DNA of 64,000 nucleotides, from the NCBI GenBank assembly GCA_964371585.1, contig CAYJMD010000004.1:61364-125363 (forward strand), read 5' to 3'. The translations under genes and the position numbers were made by a program. The notes under the pieces were generated by a model that saw only the letters and a list, made by a program, of their open reading frames with translations, had not been told where the DNA came from and searched no databases. Positions 7,980 to 16,773 of this stretch are shown here, piece after piece (position 1 is the first letter of the stretch; each line of letters opens with the position of its first letter). This DNA comes from RGIG5057 sp964371585 (GTDB taxonomy: Bacteria > Bacillota > Clostridia > TANB77 > CAG-465).

Positions 7980-10028
7980 TTAGTTAAAAGAAACATCTTT
8001 TACTAAAACTTCTTTATCTTCAAGTAATACTTTTATACTAGCATGTGAATATCCATTTAGTTCTACTGTAATATCTGCTGAAGAACTATTTATAGATTTA
8101 GACTGCACTGTATTAAAAGCAGATCCATCGACACTAGCCATTATTTTAACATTATAACTAGTTTGAGTGTTTGAACTTCCTAAAGCAAGTTCTATATTGT
8201 CATCTGTTAATATTGAACTAACAGGTAATGTTACTGTCTGAGTAGATAGTATTCTATTTACTGTTATTTCTACTAAATCACCTTCTGATAATTCCTGATT
8301 AACTGGATAACTTTGAGAAAGAACAATACCATTTTTTTCTGTAGCATTTTCTGTATATGTTACTTTAACAGTTAATTTTAAATCCTCTAAAGCTTTTTTA
8401 GCATCATCTAATGTTTTATCAAGTACTGATGGCATAATAACTTTTACTTTTCCATCACCTTTACTAACTTTTAAGTTAATTGTACTACCATATGGATACT
8501 CTGCTAAAGCTTCTTGTTCTTGAGATATGATTATTCCAGCAGCAATTTCTTCGTGCTCAACTTCTTCTACTTCAACTTTAAAACCTAAAGTTTCTTCAAG
8601 TTCATATCTTGCAACTTTAATGTCTTTATCTTCAACATCTGGTAAAACAACAAGTTTTGGTCCTTTACTTACTATTACTTTTATTTCTCTATCCGTAGAA
8701 GATGTACCTTTCTCTAAATCTTGAGAAATTATTAAACCTTCTGCTAAATCATTAAACTCTACTTTTTCTTGTGATATTGTAATGCCTTGAGCTTTATATT
8801 CTTCAACTACTTCAGAATAGTTTCTACCAACTAGATTAGGAACAACATATTCCTGTGCTACTGGCTCATTATTATTCATTTTACCTGCAAAAAATATTCC
8901 AAATACTACTACAAAAACTATAATTATAGCAAGTGTCACTACTGTTGCAATTATTAATATTTTTTTATCTTTTTTTACTTTTTTTACTTTAATTTCTGAT
9001 TCTTCATCATCAGCAGTTGTAGTAGTTGTTGATGAACTTCCTAAATTAGAAGCAATATTTGCATAATCAAGACCTGATGTGTCTTGTCTTCTTGCATTTC
9101 TTATTCTTAAATTAGGAACAATAATATCGTCTGCAATAGGTGCATCAACTGTTGGTATAACTTGAGTAGCACCAGAAGTTATTGAACTTCTAATAGCTGT
9201 TTTTTCACTATGTATCCCTTCATTTAAATCATGTAATAATTCACTTGCTGTTTTATATCTATTAACAGTATTTTTAGCCATTGCTTTTAATATAATATCA
9301 TTTAAATCTTGTGATATATTTGGATTTAATATATTAGGTTCTTCAGGTTTTTGCTGAATATGTTTTAAAGCAACTGAAACTGGAGAATCTCCATCAAAAG
9401 GAACTCTTCCTGTTGCCATTTCATACATTACAATACCCAGCGAATATATATCTGATTTTTCATCTGTAAATCCACCTTTAGCATGTTCTGGTGAAAAATA
9501 ATGTACAGATCCCATAGTACTACCAAAATTAGTTATTGTTGCGCTAGATACAGCTCTGGCTATTCCAAAGTCTGTAACTTTAGCATTTAAATCCTTTGTT
9601 AAAACTATATTTTGCGGTTTTATATCTCTATGTACAATTCCAGCTTTATGAGCAGCTTCAAGACCAGATGCAATTTGCATAGATATTTTCAGTGCTTCTT
9701 CTGTTGATAATGTTTTTTTCTCAGCAATATAATCTTTTAAAGTTTTACTCTCTAAAAGTTCCATAACAATATAGTTTATTCCATCTTCATTTCCAACATC
9801 AAATACTGACACTATATTAGGATGAATTAGACTTGCTGCTGATTGCGCTTCATCTTTAAATCTTTTTAAGAATATTTCATCTTTTGAATATTCATTTTTA
9901 AGAACTTTTATAGCAACAAACCTATTTAACAGTCTGCATTTAGCCTTATATACAAAAGCCATTCCACCTTCACCAATTAATTCTAATATTTCATATCTAT
10001 TTGATAATATTTTCCCTATTAACTCCAT
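7980..10028 (-). CDS. prkC: PASTA-domain Ser/Thr protein kinase
   Basis: Membrane Ser/Thr kinase that senses cell-wall fragments; in Bacillus it controls spore germination and stationary-phase physiology. ATG 10028 is used because AAGGGG lies just upstream and homology begins at MELIGKILSNRYEI; the frame is open for 22 more codons upstream. It has a P-loop (GEGGMAFVYKAK), Lys41, HRDIKPQN (catalytic Asp about 135), DFG at 153-155, a transmembrane helix at roughly 355-378, and three PASTA repeats outside. About 90 residues follow the last PASTA repeat and look beta-rich. The cognate phosphatase gene is four bases upstream. Confidence 0.94.
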   Translation of the reverse strand: MELIGKILSNRYEILELIGEGGMAFVYKAKCRLLNRFVAIKVLKNEYSKDEIFLKRFKDEAQSAASLIHPNIVSVFDVGNEDGINYIVMELLESKTLKDYIAEKKTLSTEEALKISMQIASGLEAAHKAGIVHRDIKPQNIVLTKDLNAKVTDFGIARAVSSATITNFGSTMGSVHYFSPEHAKGGFTDEKSDIYSLGIVMYEMATGRVPFDGDSPVSVALKHIQQKPEEPNILNPNISQDLNDIILKAMAKNTVNRYKTASELLHDLNEGIHSEKTAIRSSITSGATQVIPTVDAPIADDIIVPNLRIRNARRQDTSGLDYANIASNLGSSSTTTTTADDEESEIKVKKVKKDKKILIIATVVTLAIIIVFVVVFGIFFAGKMNNNEPVAQEYVVPNLVGRNYSEVVEEYKAQGITISQEKVEFNDLAEGLIISQDLEKGTSSTDREIKVIVSKGPKLVVLPDVEDKDIKVARYELEETLGFKVEVEEVEHEEIAAGIIISQEQEALAEYPYGSTINLKVSKGDGKVKVIMPSVLDKTLDDAKKALEDLKLTVKVTYTENATEKNGIVLSQSYPVNQELSEGDLVEITVNRILSTQTVTLPVSSILTDDNIELALGSSNTQTSYNVKIMASVDGSAFNTVQSKSINSSSADITVELNGYSHASIKVLLEDKEVLVKDVSFN

Positions 10029-10032
10029 TATT

Positions 10033-10794
10033 CTATTCCCCTTTATTCTCTGTCTTAATGTCAATAACCACTGCTGTACTATTATCTGTACCACCGTTTT
10101 TATTAGCTGTATTTACAATAACTTTAGCTACATTGTCTATATTTTCATTTTCAAATATTTTTAATATTTCTGTATCTGTTATCATATTTGTAACACCGTC
10201 TGTACACATCAGTACATAACCTTTTTCATATGCAGTTTTTTTAACTACAATATCTAATTTTTCAAATACTCCAATAGCTTTTGTAAGTACATGTTTTTGA
10301 GGATGATGACTTGCTTCAGCTTTTGTTATAGCACTATTTTTAAGTAGTGAATTAACGTAAGTATCATCTTCTGTTATTCTCATTATCTCATTTTTTTCTA
10401 AATCTATATAATAGATTCTACTATCACCAATAGAGACATAGTATACTTCAGTATTTATCTTTAAAAGAGCACATACTGTTGTTCCCATCCCTTTATATTT
10501 TTCATCAGTTTTTTCTAAAGCATAAACTTTCTCATTAGCTAGTTTTATACTTGTTTCAAGTAACATTTTAACATAAGCTTCTTTACTCGGAAGAGAATAA
10601 ATATTATCAAATTTATCCTCTAAATATTCATAAATTGTAGTAACACAAAGTTTACTTGCAATTTCTCCCGCTTTATATCCTCCAAGTCCATCAGCAACTA
10701 TGTAAAGCGATATGTCTTTTGTTATATTTTTAACTAAAAAATAGTCTTCATTTATTTCTCTTTTAAGTCCAGCATCTGTAACAGTAAAATACAA
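10033..10794 (-). CDS. prpC: PP2C-family protein serine/threonine phosphatase
   Basis: Metal-dependent phosphatase that reverses PrkC phosphorylation. The family signatures are present: REINEDYF, VADGLGGYKAGEIAS, GMGTTVCALL, GDSRIYY, LMCTDGVTNM and GGTDNSTAVVI, providing the acidic metal ligands. Translation most likely begins at TTG 10794, since AGGAGG lies eight bases upstream and no suitable ATG exists. It is the first gene of the prpC-prkC-rsgA-rpe-scpB-addB unit. rlmN, usually directly upstream, is elsewhere at 25.2 kb. Confidence 0.93.
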   Translation of the reverse strand: MYFTVTDAGLKREINEDYFLVKNITKDISLYIVADGLGGYKAGEIASKLCVTTIYEYLEDKFDNIYSLPSKEAYVKMLLETSIKLANEKVYALEKTDEKYKGMGTTVCALLKINTEVYYVSIGDSRIYYIDLEKNEIMRITEDDTYVNSLLKNSAITKAEASHHPQKHVLTKAIGVFEKLDIVVKKTAYEKGYVLMCTDGVTNMITDTEILKIFENENIDNVAKVIVNTANKNGGTDNSTAVVIDIKTENKGE

Positions 10795-10862
10795 AATAAA
10801 GCCCTCCTTTTATTCAAATACTCTATTATTAACTGTAGTTTTATATATTATACAACTCCACA

Positions 10863-10900
10863 ATACTTATTATGTGTATATTTTACTACATAATAAGTAT
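10863..10900. repeat. Perfect 13-bp inverted repeat upstream of prpC
   Basis: ATACTTATTATGT (10863-10875) is matched exactly by its reverse complement at 10888-10900, with a 12-base loop. It lies 70-105 bases upstream of prpC, near a TATAAT at about 10845. There is no T-run, so an operator or 5' structure is more likely than a terminator. Confidence 0.5.
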
Positions 10901-10978
10901 ATTTGCAAGAATATTTTACTATTTATCTATTATTTTTCATCTTGTCTATTATAAAAAAAATAATTGTATAAATATATA

Positions 10979-11018
10979 CAAAAAAACACCCTAAATAATA
11001 TCTTATTTAGAGTGTTAT
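10979..11018 (-). terminator. Intrinsic terminator after the 11.0-kb unknown gene
   Basis: ACACTCTAAATAA pairs with TTATTTAGGGTGT, followed by seven T on the minus strand, directly downstream of the stop codon. Confidence 0.8.
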
Positions 11019-11023
11019 AAGGT

Positions 11024-11494
11024 TTAAATTTTAATAACTTTTCTATGAATTAATCTTAATATTCCTGAATCAATCAAAATATTTGGGAATTCAGAAAGTG
11101 CATTTTTAACATTTTCGAAACAAATAATAGTTGCTCTGCTTATATTAATACTTTCTACATCTCTGTTTTTTTCATAAATTTCAATCACCTTACTTGAGTT
11201 TAAAGAGTACACCTTACTCTTATCTTGTGAAAACAAAACAATAAGTTTATTATCACAATCTAAAAGGTGACTAATCTTTTTAACAATAGACTTCATCTCA
11301 GAATGTTCTAAATCTACAAATATAACATCATTTGCAGTGATATTTTCTTGTGATACACCATTTTGAGTTAAAATTTGATAATCTAAAGTTTCACTTTCTG
11401 GCATACAAGCTAAAAAAACATCTTTCATAGCTGCAGCCTTAAATTCCTGTTCTGTAATAACAATTGCTTGTACAGTATCTGGGTTTGGTAACAT
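11024..11494 (-). CDS. Unrecognised protein, possible receiver-like fold
   Basis: I do not recognise this 156-residue protein. ATG 11494 is chosen for its AGGAGG ribosome site eight bases upstream; the open frame extends further without one. Alternating hydrophobic strands (VQAIVIT, DVIFVDLE, KLIVLFS, ATIICFE) with short helices between suggest a Rossmann- or receiver-like alpha/beta fold, but no phosphoacceptor pattern is clear. No membrane segment or signal peptide is seen. It lies between carD and prpC with its own terminator, and carD also has its own terminator, so it is probably a single-gene unit. Confidence 0.6.
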   Translation of the reverse strand: MLPNPDTVQAIVITEQEFKAAAMKDVFLACMPESETLDYQILTQNGVSQENITANDVIFVDLEHSEMKSIVKKISHLLDCDNKLIVLFSQDKSKVYSLNSSKVIEIYEKNRDVESINISRATIICFENVKNALSEFPNILIDSGILRLIHRKVIKI

Positions 11495-11572
11495 AATAAT
11501 GCCTCCTAAGTTAATTATTTTTACTACATTTGTGATTATAACATAAGACGACATTAATTTCAATAGACAAAA

Positions 11573-11613
11573 TAAAAACTCAAACTATTAGAACTAAATC
11601 TAATAATTTGAGT
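11573..11613 (-). terminator. Intrinsic terminator after carD
   Basis: ACTCAAA.TATTAGA pairs with TCTAATA.TTTGAGT, followed by TTTTTATTTT on the minus strand, directly after the carD stop. Confidence 0.8.
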
Positions 11614-11618
11614 AAATT

Positions 11619-12122
11619 TTAAACCATGTTATCAAATGCACATTTAATCATTTGATCTAATTTTTCTTCAAGAATTTCTTTTTCTTCATCATGAGTAAGT
11701 ACAAGTTCACTAAGTAATATATTTTTTGATGTAGTAAGCATTTTTTTCTCACCTAAAGAAAGTCCTTTTTCTATATGTCTATGCGATAAATCTTTAAATA
11801 CTTCAGTTACTTCTAATAAAGAACCTGATTTAATTTTATCTATATTTGCATTGTATCTTTTATTCCAATTTGTATCACAAGATAAAGTTTCCATTGGTGA
11901 TTCAAGTACAGAAAATATTTTTTCAGCTTCTTCTCTTTCTGTAATTTCACGAACTCCAACGTTTTTAGCTTTTTCGATAGGTACCATTAGTTTTACCCCA
12001 TCAACAGGCATCTTTATTATATAATACTCCTCTGAATCTCCCATTATTTCTTTTTCTTCAATACCTTCAACTGTTCCGGCACCGTGCATAGGATATACTA
12101 CTTTGTCTCCAATGTTAAACAT
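11619..12122 (-). CDS. carD: CarD family transcriptional regulator
   Basis: RNA polymerase-binding regulator that stabilises open complexes, often at rRNA promoters. The N-terminal Tudor-like RNA polymerase interaction domain is plain (MFNIGDKVVYPMHGAGTVEGIEEK, then MPVDGVKLMVPIEKAKNVGVREI), followed by a helical C-terminal domain with LSLGEKKMLTTSKNILLSELVLT. Length 167 is typical. Here it is monocistronic, 140 bases after radA and ended by its own terminator. Confidence 0.93.
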   Translation of the reverse strand: MFNIGDKVVYPMHGAGTVEGIEEKEIMGDSEEYYIIKMPVDGVKLMVPIEKAKNVGVREITEREEAEKIFSVLESPMETLSCDTNWNKRYNANIDKIKSGSLLEVTEVFKDLSHRHIEKGLSLGEKKMLTTSKNILLSELVLTHDEEKEILEEKLDQMIKCAFDNMV

Positions 12123-12261
12123 AATGACTCCCTTCTTCTAAGCTTCTTCACTTATATTTCAAATATGTACTTTGTATTAATGAGTACATATATATTATAT
12201 CACATTTAGAGCCATTTGTCACGTGTTTTAGTGCATTTTCTTCTTATACGACAAAATTTAG

Positions 12262-13623
12262 CTATTTTAGTAGTATATCTACAAGTTCTTTGACATTCTT
12301 TAGTCCTATGACTTTTAGTTTACTTATTCCATTTTTTACCATATTAGCTTGTTTATACGGTACATATATTTTTTTATATCCTAATTTTTCTACTTCTTTA
12401 ATTCTTTTTTCTATATTATTTACTGATCTAACTTCACCAGTTAAACTAACCTCACCTACAAAAACAGTATCATTTTTTATTACTTTATTTTTGTAACTAG
12501 ATATTATACTAGCAATTGCTGCAAGATCACATGCTGGTTCATCTATTTTCATACCACCAACAACATTAATGTATACATCATTACTACCTAAACTTATATT
12601 ACATCTTTTCTCAAGTATTGCGAGTATAATGTTTAGTTTGTTCGTATCAATTCCACTAGCAAGTCTTCTTGGCATATTATAATACGATGTTGAACTTAAA
12701 GCTTGAATTTCAAGTAGTATAGTTGAGTTTCCTTCTAAAGTAGCAGTTATTGCAGTACCAGGCAAGACTTCTTCTGATTCATTTAAAAATATTTCAGAAA
12801 TATTGGTAACTTCTTTCATGCCAGTATCTTGCATTTCAAAGATACCTATCTCATTTGTAGAACCAAATCTGTTTTTAACGCTTCTAACAATTCTATTTTC
12901 AAAAAATCTTTGCCCTTCTATGTATATAACTGTATCAACCATATGTTCAAGAACTCTAGGTCCTGCTATCGTACCTTCTTTAGTTACATGTCCAACTATT
13001 ATTATAGTTATGCCTTTTCTCTTAGCAAGAAACATAAGTCTTGCTGTTACTTCTTTTACCTGTGATACACTTCCACTACCACCTAAAATACTATCATCAT
13101 ACATAGTTTGTATAGAATCTATTATGCAGAATTTAGGAGCATTTTTCTCTATCAATTCTTCAACTTGTGAAATATTAGTTTCATTTAGAAAAAGTATATT
13201 GCTATCTGTAACTTTAAGTCTATCTGCCCTTAACTTAACTTGAGACTCTGATTCCTCTCCTGAAACATATAGTGTAGTACCGCTTTTGGCTAAATTATTA
13301 CATATTTGCATGATTAATGTAGACTTACCAATACCCGGCTCTCCTCCAATTAATACTAAAGAACCTACAACAAGTCCTCCACCAAGCACTCTATTTAACT
13401 CTTCATATCCTGTATTAATTCTTAAAGTATCTTCTATTTTAATATCATTTAATGATTTAACTTCTGATTTTTCTCCTATATTTAATCTTGATGTTTTTGA
13501 AGACTTAACTACTTTTTCTTCAACAAAACTATTCCAATTATTACAAGAAGGACATTTGCCAAGCCACTTAGAACTTTCATATCCACACTCTTTACAAAAA
13601 AATACTGTTTTACTTGCTGCCAT
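12262..13623 (-). CDS. radA: DNA repair protein RadA
   Basis: RadA/Sms, a RecA-like ATPase that promotes branch migration during recombination. The N-terminal zinc finger has C10, C13, C24 and C27; Walker A is GGEPGIGKST; the RadA-specific KNRFG motif is present (VKNRFGSTNEIGIFEM); and a C-terminal Lon-protease-like domain follows (VYINVVGGMKIDEPACDLA). The 453-residue length is standard. The usual neighbours clpC and disA are absent; a small unknown gene lies just upstream. Confidence 0.95.
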   Translation of the reverse strand: MAASKTVFFCKECGYESSKWLGKCPSCNNWNSFVEEKVVKSSKTSRLNIGEKSEVKSLNDIKIEDTLRINTGYEELNRVLGGGLVVGSLVLIGGEPGIGKSTLIMQICNNLAKSGTTLYVSGEESESQVKLRADRLKVTDSNILFLNETNISQVEELIEKNAPKFCIIDSIQTMYDDSILGGSGSVSQVKEVTARLMFLAKRKGITIIIVGHVTKEGTIAGPRVLEHMVDTVIYIEGQRFFENRIVRSVKNRFGSTNEIGIFEMQDTGMKEVTNISEIFLNESEEVLPGTAITATLEGNSTILLEIQALSSTSYYNMPRRLASGIDTNKLNIILAILEKRCNISLGSNDVYINVVGGMKIDEPACDLAAIASIISSYKNKVIKNDTVFVGEVSLTGEVRSVNNIEKRIKEVEKLGYKKIYVPYKQANMVKNGISKLKVIGLKNVKELVDILLK

Positions 13624-13640
13624 TTATTTACCTCACTTCT

Positions 13641-13877
13641 TTATATGTATCTAGAAATACTCTGTCTCTTTTTATCCTTGTCTATATATTCACAAACAGA
13701 AATTATATATTTAATATTAATAGCTTTTTTAATCTTTTTATTTTCTCTGCCTCTTGCCTCTTTAACAATAACAGCATCTTCCTTAACTTCTATTAATTCA
13801 TATTCTTTTGCTTCATTACTATTAGAAAGTTCAATCATACATTTTTTACCTATAAATTGTTTCATAAAATCTCTCAT
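13641..13877 (-). CDS. Small basic conserved protein, unrecognised
   Basis: A 78-residue protein I cannot name. ATG 13877 has GGAG nine bases upstream; ATG 13883 is in frame but too close to it. The sequence (FIGKKCMIELSNSNEAKEYELIEVKEDAVIVKE...KKAINIKYIISVCEY) reads as five short beta strands, like a small Sm- or SH3-like barrel. It lies between the DUF1287 gene and radA on the same strand with 8- and 17-base gaps, so it is probably co-transcribed with them. Confidence 0.6.
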   Translation of the reverse strand: MRDFMKQFIGKKCMIELSNSNEAKEYELIEVKEDAVIVKEARGRENKKIKKAINIKYIISVCEYIDKDKKRQSISRYI

Positions 13878-13891
13878 AATCATACTCTCCT

Positions 13892-14578
13892 TTAAAAACT
13901 GTTATCTACTCTATAATGTCCTGTTACTTCATTAAACTTAATGATAACCTCTAATATATCTTCTTCTCTATTTGGCTGACCAGAATTATGTATTAAATAC
14001 GGAATACCTCTTTCATTTCTTTTATCTGAAATTATACCGATATGTGTATAGTTTTTACCAAATATAACAATATCTCCTGCTTGCCAGCTTTCTATATCGT
14101 AAATGTCATTTGTAAGAACTGTCAAATGTCTATCCATAAATACTTTCAAGTTCCTAACTCTTCTAAAATCAATATTACTATCAATTACAGGAGTAACAGC
14201 TGGATACAACTCTATATTATTTAATATGTCTTCATCCACAGCATCTTTTATATTATATCCTGCATTTTGTAAAGCTCTCCATATAACATCAGTGCACACA
14301 CCAATATCGTCAGGCGGATATCCTCCAGCATAATAACTACTACCATCATATGTAGGTTTATTTATTGCATCTTCTCTTGCACCAAGTAATATATCTGTAT
14401 AATCATCAATACCATCTTTATCTACATCATTAATACTTATATGTTCTTCCATACCAAAGTCTTCATTTGTATAATATCTAGGAGTTATAATCCCTGTATA
14501 CACAAGTATCATATATATTAAAGCAATTAAAAATAATATTAATATTATGCATATTGCTTTTAACATTTTTTCTTTCAT
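13892..14578 (-). CDS. DUF1287 family membrane-anchored protein
   Basis: Predicted cell-surface enzyme of the DUF1287 family, related to NlpC/P60-type papain-fold hydrolases. An N-terminal transmembrane anchor (about residues 8-30) is followed by the family core: DDIGVCTDVIWRALQNAGY (candidate catalytic Cys), DIESWQAGDIVIFG and THIGIISD (candidate His), and LIHNSGQ. A cell-wall substrate is inferred from the fold, not shown. It begins the DUF1287-small protein-radA run. Confidence 0.8.
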   Translation of the reverse strand: MKEKMLKAICIILILFLIALIYMILVYTGIITPRYYTNEDFGMEEHISINDVDKDGIDDYTDILLGAREDAINKPTYDGSSYYAGGYPPDDIGVCTDVIWRALQNAGYNIKDAVDEDILNNIELYPAVTPVIDSNIDFRRVRNLKVFMDRHLTVLTNDIYDIESWQAGDIVIFGKNYTHIGIISDKRNERGIPYLIHNSGQPNREEDILEVIIKFNEVTGHYRVDNSF

Positions 14579-14651
14579 AAAGTATCTCCTTTACCTTATT
14601 ATATCATAGTTACTATAATAGTAAAAGATATGTATACTATTTTAGTGATAT

Positions 14652-14679
14652 AAAAGAGCATTTAAAATTAAATGCTCCT
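14652..14679 (-). terminator. Intrinsic terminator after the CYTH gene
   Basis: GAGCATTT pairs with AAATGCTC around a six-base loop, with TTTTAT following on the minus strand. The scaffold gap separates it artificially from the CYTH gene whose end is duplicated just beside it. Confidence 0.7.
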
Positions 14680-14691
14680 AAAATTTATATT

Positions 14692-14746
14692 ATTTATATT
14701 TTATCTAAATTATTTATCATTGTATCATAATGTCCACTTATTCTAC
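14692..14746 (-). repeat. Duplicate of the CYTH gene end (assembly overlap)
   Basis: These 55 bases are identical to 14847-14901 on the other side of the N-run. They encode the last residues of the CYTH protein again. The exact 55-base identity at both contig ends points to an unmerged k-mer overlap, not a biological repeat. Confidence 0.85.
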
Positions 14747-14846
14747 NNNNNNNNNNNNNNNNNNNNNNNNNNNNNNNNNNNNNNNNNNNNNNNNNNNNNN
14801 NNNNNNNNNNNNNNNNNNNNNNNNNNNNNNNNNNNNNNNNNNNNNN
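14747..14846. other. Assembly gap, 100 N
   Basis: Exactly 100 N placed between contig ends that share 55 bases, so the true distance is probably negative (the contigs overlap). Confidence 0.95.
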
Positions 14847-14848
14847 AT

Positions 14849-15385
14849 TTATATTTTATCTAAATTATTTATCATTGTATCATAATGTCCACTTATTCTA
14901 CTTTGAGGATTAATACCCATAGTAATAGCTGTTTTAAGTAAATATTCTTCATAATCTTTAGTATCATTTTCATCTACTAGTATTTCAAGTTCTACAAAGC
15001 TACCCAATCTTTCTACAGTATCAATACATATAGTGCAACCATTAAATTTACTATATTTTCTTATTTTATTTACTTTAACCCATTCTTTAAAATCAAGAGC
15101 TTTTAAAAAACTAGAAGCTTGCTTAGCAGAACTAACTTCAAATTCAATCTCTTTAGATTCTGAAAGTTTTTCACTTTGCTTTTTATAGTTTAATTCTATT
15201 TTATCGTTTAGCTGTCTTATTCTAAGCCAAACAGAATCTTTTACGCTTTCTACATTATTTAAATCATTAACAAAAATCGTATCATTTTGAACTATATCCT
15301 CACTTATACTACAATCATTTGAGATTAAAAAATCTATAACAGATTGTAAATTATCTACCTTAAACTTTAATTCTATTTCTCTCAT
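14849..15385 (-). CDS. CYTH domain protein (class IV adenylate cyclase / thiamine triphosphatase-like)
   Basis: Triphosphate tunnel metalloenzyme. It starts with the signature EIELKF (MREIELKFKVD) and continues with conserved basic and acidic strand residues (VWLRIRQLNDKIELNYKK, SKEIEFEV, KIRKYSKFNGCTICIDTVERLGSFVELE). Members hydrolyse inorganic or thiamine triphosphate or make cAMP; this sequence does not settle which. ATG 15385 is used because AAGGAG precedes it. The C-terminus is intact at 14849, with a duplicate of its last 55 bases across the gap. Confidence 0.88.
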   Translation of the reverse strand: MREIELKFKVDNLQSVIDFLISNDCSISEDIVQNDTIFVNDLNNVESVKDSVWLRIRQLNDKIELNYKKQSEKLSESKEIEFEVSSAKQASSFLKALDFKEWVKVNKIRKYSKFNGCTICIDTVERLGSFVELEILVDENDTKDYEEYLLKTAITMGINPQSRISGHYDTMINNLDKI

Positions 15386-15473
15386 ATTAATAAACTCCTT
15401 TATTTTAGTATTATACCACATCTATATATCAATTTAAATAGGTATGTATTATAGTCTAATTATAAACAAATAA

Positions 15474-15512
15474 AGCACACTAAAATTTAATTTTTTAGCA
15501 TGCTTTTTTTAT
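15474..15512 (-). terminator. Terminator after the 15.5-kb unknown gene
   Basis: GCAtgCTAAAA pairs with TTTTAGtgTGC on the minus strand, followed by TTTATTTG, immediately after the stop. Confidence 0.65.
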
Positions 15513-15517
15513 TATTT

Positions 15518-15811
15518 TTAAAAAAACTCTTCAATTGTTTCAGGCGCTGATACAGCAAATAAATTAAATTTACCCTCTAATTTATATTCACATACCGTAT
15601 ACATAACTTCACCATGTCCTCCAACTTCATTAATCTCTACATTTTTAGTTATTAATCCTTCGGGAGTTATTTTATATGTCCACCTTTCATCTTCTTCTAC
15701 CACACAAATAATTTCAACACTTTCTAAATTTACATCATTTTGTAGCTTTTCTGTTACAATATCTTTAATTTCTTTAGTTGTTTGCTTAGAATACACATAT
15801 ACTTCTTTCAT
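15518..15811 (-). CDS. Unrecognised 97-residue acidic protein
   Basis: Small acidic soluble protein with no family I recognise. It has alternating strand/helix character (KEVYVYSKQTTKEIKDIVTEKL, LESVEIICVVEEDERWTYKITPEGLITKNVEINEV). GGAGG precedes the ATG at a good distance. It is flanked by its own terminator on one side and the tmRNA terminator on the other, so it is a single-gene unit. Confidence 0.55.
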   Translation of the reverse strand: MKEVYVYSKQTTKEIKDIVTEKLQNDVNLESVEIICVVEEDERWTYKITPEGLITKNVEINEVGGHGEVMYTVCEYKLEGKFNLFAVSAPETIEEFF

Positions 15812-15901
15812 AATATTACCTCCAAATTTTTGTTTGTAAACATATTAAATATAACTTATATATGTATTATATCATATTGAAGTAAATATTACTATAGTTA
15901 T

Positions 15902-15935
15902 ATAAAAAAACTAACATCAACTGTTAGTCTCATTT
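15902..15935 (-). terminator. Terminator of ssrA
   Basis: CTAACA-GTTGA-TGTTAG hairpin followed by seven T on the minus strand, about 20 bases after the tmRNA CCA end. Confidence 0.8.
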
Positions 15936-15945
15936 AATTTTATTT

Positions 15946-16308
15946 TGGTGGAGGCGGTGAGACTTGAACTCACGTCCGAAAATTCTTTCATATAAACTTC
16001 TCCGAGTGCAGTATATATTTTAAATAAGATTATCACTTTAAATATATACAAAAACTATTGTAATAATCTAGTTACTTAAAATACCCACTAACTTAATAAC
16101 CACAAATTAGTTTTGTTATTCCAGATAAATAATGTTTATATAAACCCTCTGGCAAAATCATATATAAACAAGCTACTTTTAACTAAGCAGCTAAAGCAAA
16201 TTCTCTATTATCTGCGTTTAATTTAATTTTTCGTTTTTTTAAGTGGCCAACGAAAATCCACTACTCGCTATCTATACTGCTAAATATCCGTCGAAACCTT
16301 TCGCCCCC
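15946..16308 (-). ncRNA. ssrA: Transfer-messenger RNA (tmRNA)
   Basis: tmRNA of the trans-translation ribosome rescue system. The tRNA-like ends pair: 5' GGGGGCG (from 16308) with 3' CGCCTCC followed by A-CCA, with one G-U pair. The T-arm is GTGAG-TTCAAGT-CTCAC, and the 5' part carries the conserved GAAAGGTTTCGACGG. The tag reading frame ends ADNREFALAA then TAG, matching the ALAA degron. The exact resume codon is uncertain because the frame stays open upstream through K and N codons. At 363 bases it is a one-piece tmRNA with encoded CCA. Confidence 0.96.
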
Positions 16309-16320
16309 GGATATATTAAT

Positions 16321-16329
16321 ATTATAACA
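16321..16329 (-). promoter_or_regulatory. Extended -10 promoter of ssrA
   Basis: TGTTATAAT on the minus strand, ending 12 bases before the mature tmRNA 5' end. The -35 region is weak (TAGCGT at 17-base spacing), consistent with an extended -10 promoter. Confidence 0.6.
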
Positions 16330-16392
16330 TAAAAAAAATAAAAACGCTAGCTTTTAACCACGTTTTTATTAATTTAAAATATTGAACTAATT

Positions 16393-16773
16393 TTAAAATA
16401 CATTTTCTGCACGTACTTCTTGCTTTCTTGTTATCTGTTTTAATTTATCTATTATCTCATCTATACTCATATATGCTGATTCATTATTTTCAAGTTCTAA
16501 TGATGTTTTTAAGTTAGTCATTGACCTTTTAAGTTCTTCTGTCTCATTATGATGTATGAATATACACCAAATATTACTCATATTATTCCATGTATCTTCA
16601 AATTCATTCATATGATCTTTAGCTCCAGAAAAATCATTGTTATATACTAAATTTTTTATATAGTTTACATCTCCTATTAAATAGTTGCTACTATCTTCTA
16701 AATAATTAAGTTGCATTATTCCACTTACAATTAATAATATTGCAACAGCTAAAAATATTACTGCATTCCTCAT
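16393..16773 (-). CDS. DUF4363 family protein
   Basis: 126-residue protein with one N-terminal hydrophobic anchor (AVIFLAVAILLIVSGIMQL) and a helical extracytoplasmic part (DHMNEFEDTWNNMSNIWCIFIHHNETEELKRSMTNLKTSLE). This is the pattern of DUF4363, which in Clostridia commonly follows a DUF421 gene. Its ATG overlaps the DUF421 stop by four bases, so the two are translationally coupled. The function is unknown. Confidence 0.8.
   Translation of the reverse strand: MRNAVIFLAVAILLIVSGIMQLNYLEDSSNYLIGDVNYIKNLVYNNDFSGAKDHMNEFEDTWNNMSNIWCIFIHHNETEELKRSMTNLKTSLELENNESAYMSIDEIIDKLKQITRKQEVRAENVF

Noticed and set aside
12803..13243. 146-codon plus-strand open frame inside radA
   Set aside because: Lies fully within radA on the other strand, without a ribosome site or recognisable product.
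14672..14863. Open frame running through the N gap
   Set aside because: Built of undetermined codons and antisense sequence; an artefact of the N-run.
14692..14901. 55-base direct repeat as attachment site or mobile element end
   Set aside because: Identical copies abut the N-run exactly and are best explained by assembly overlap.
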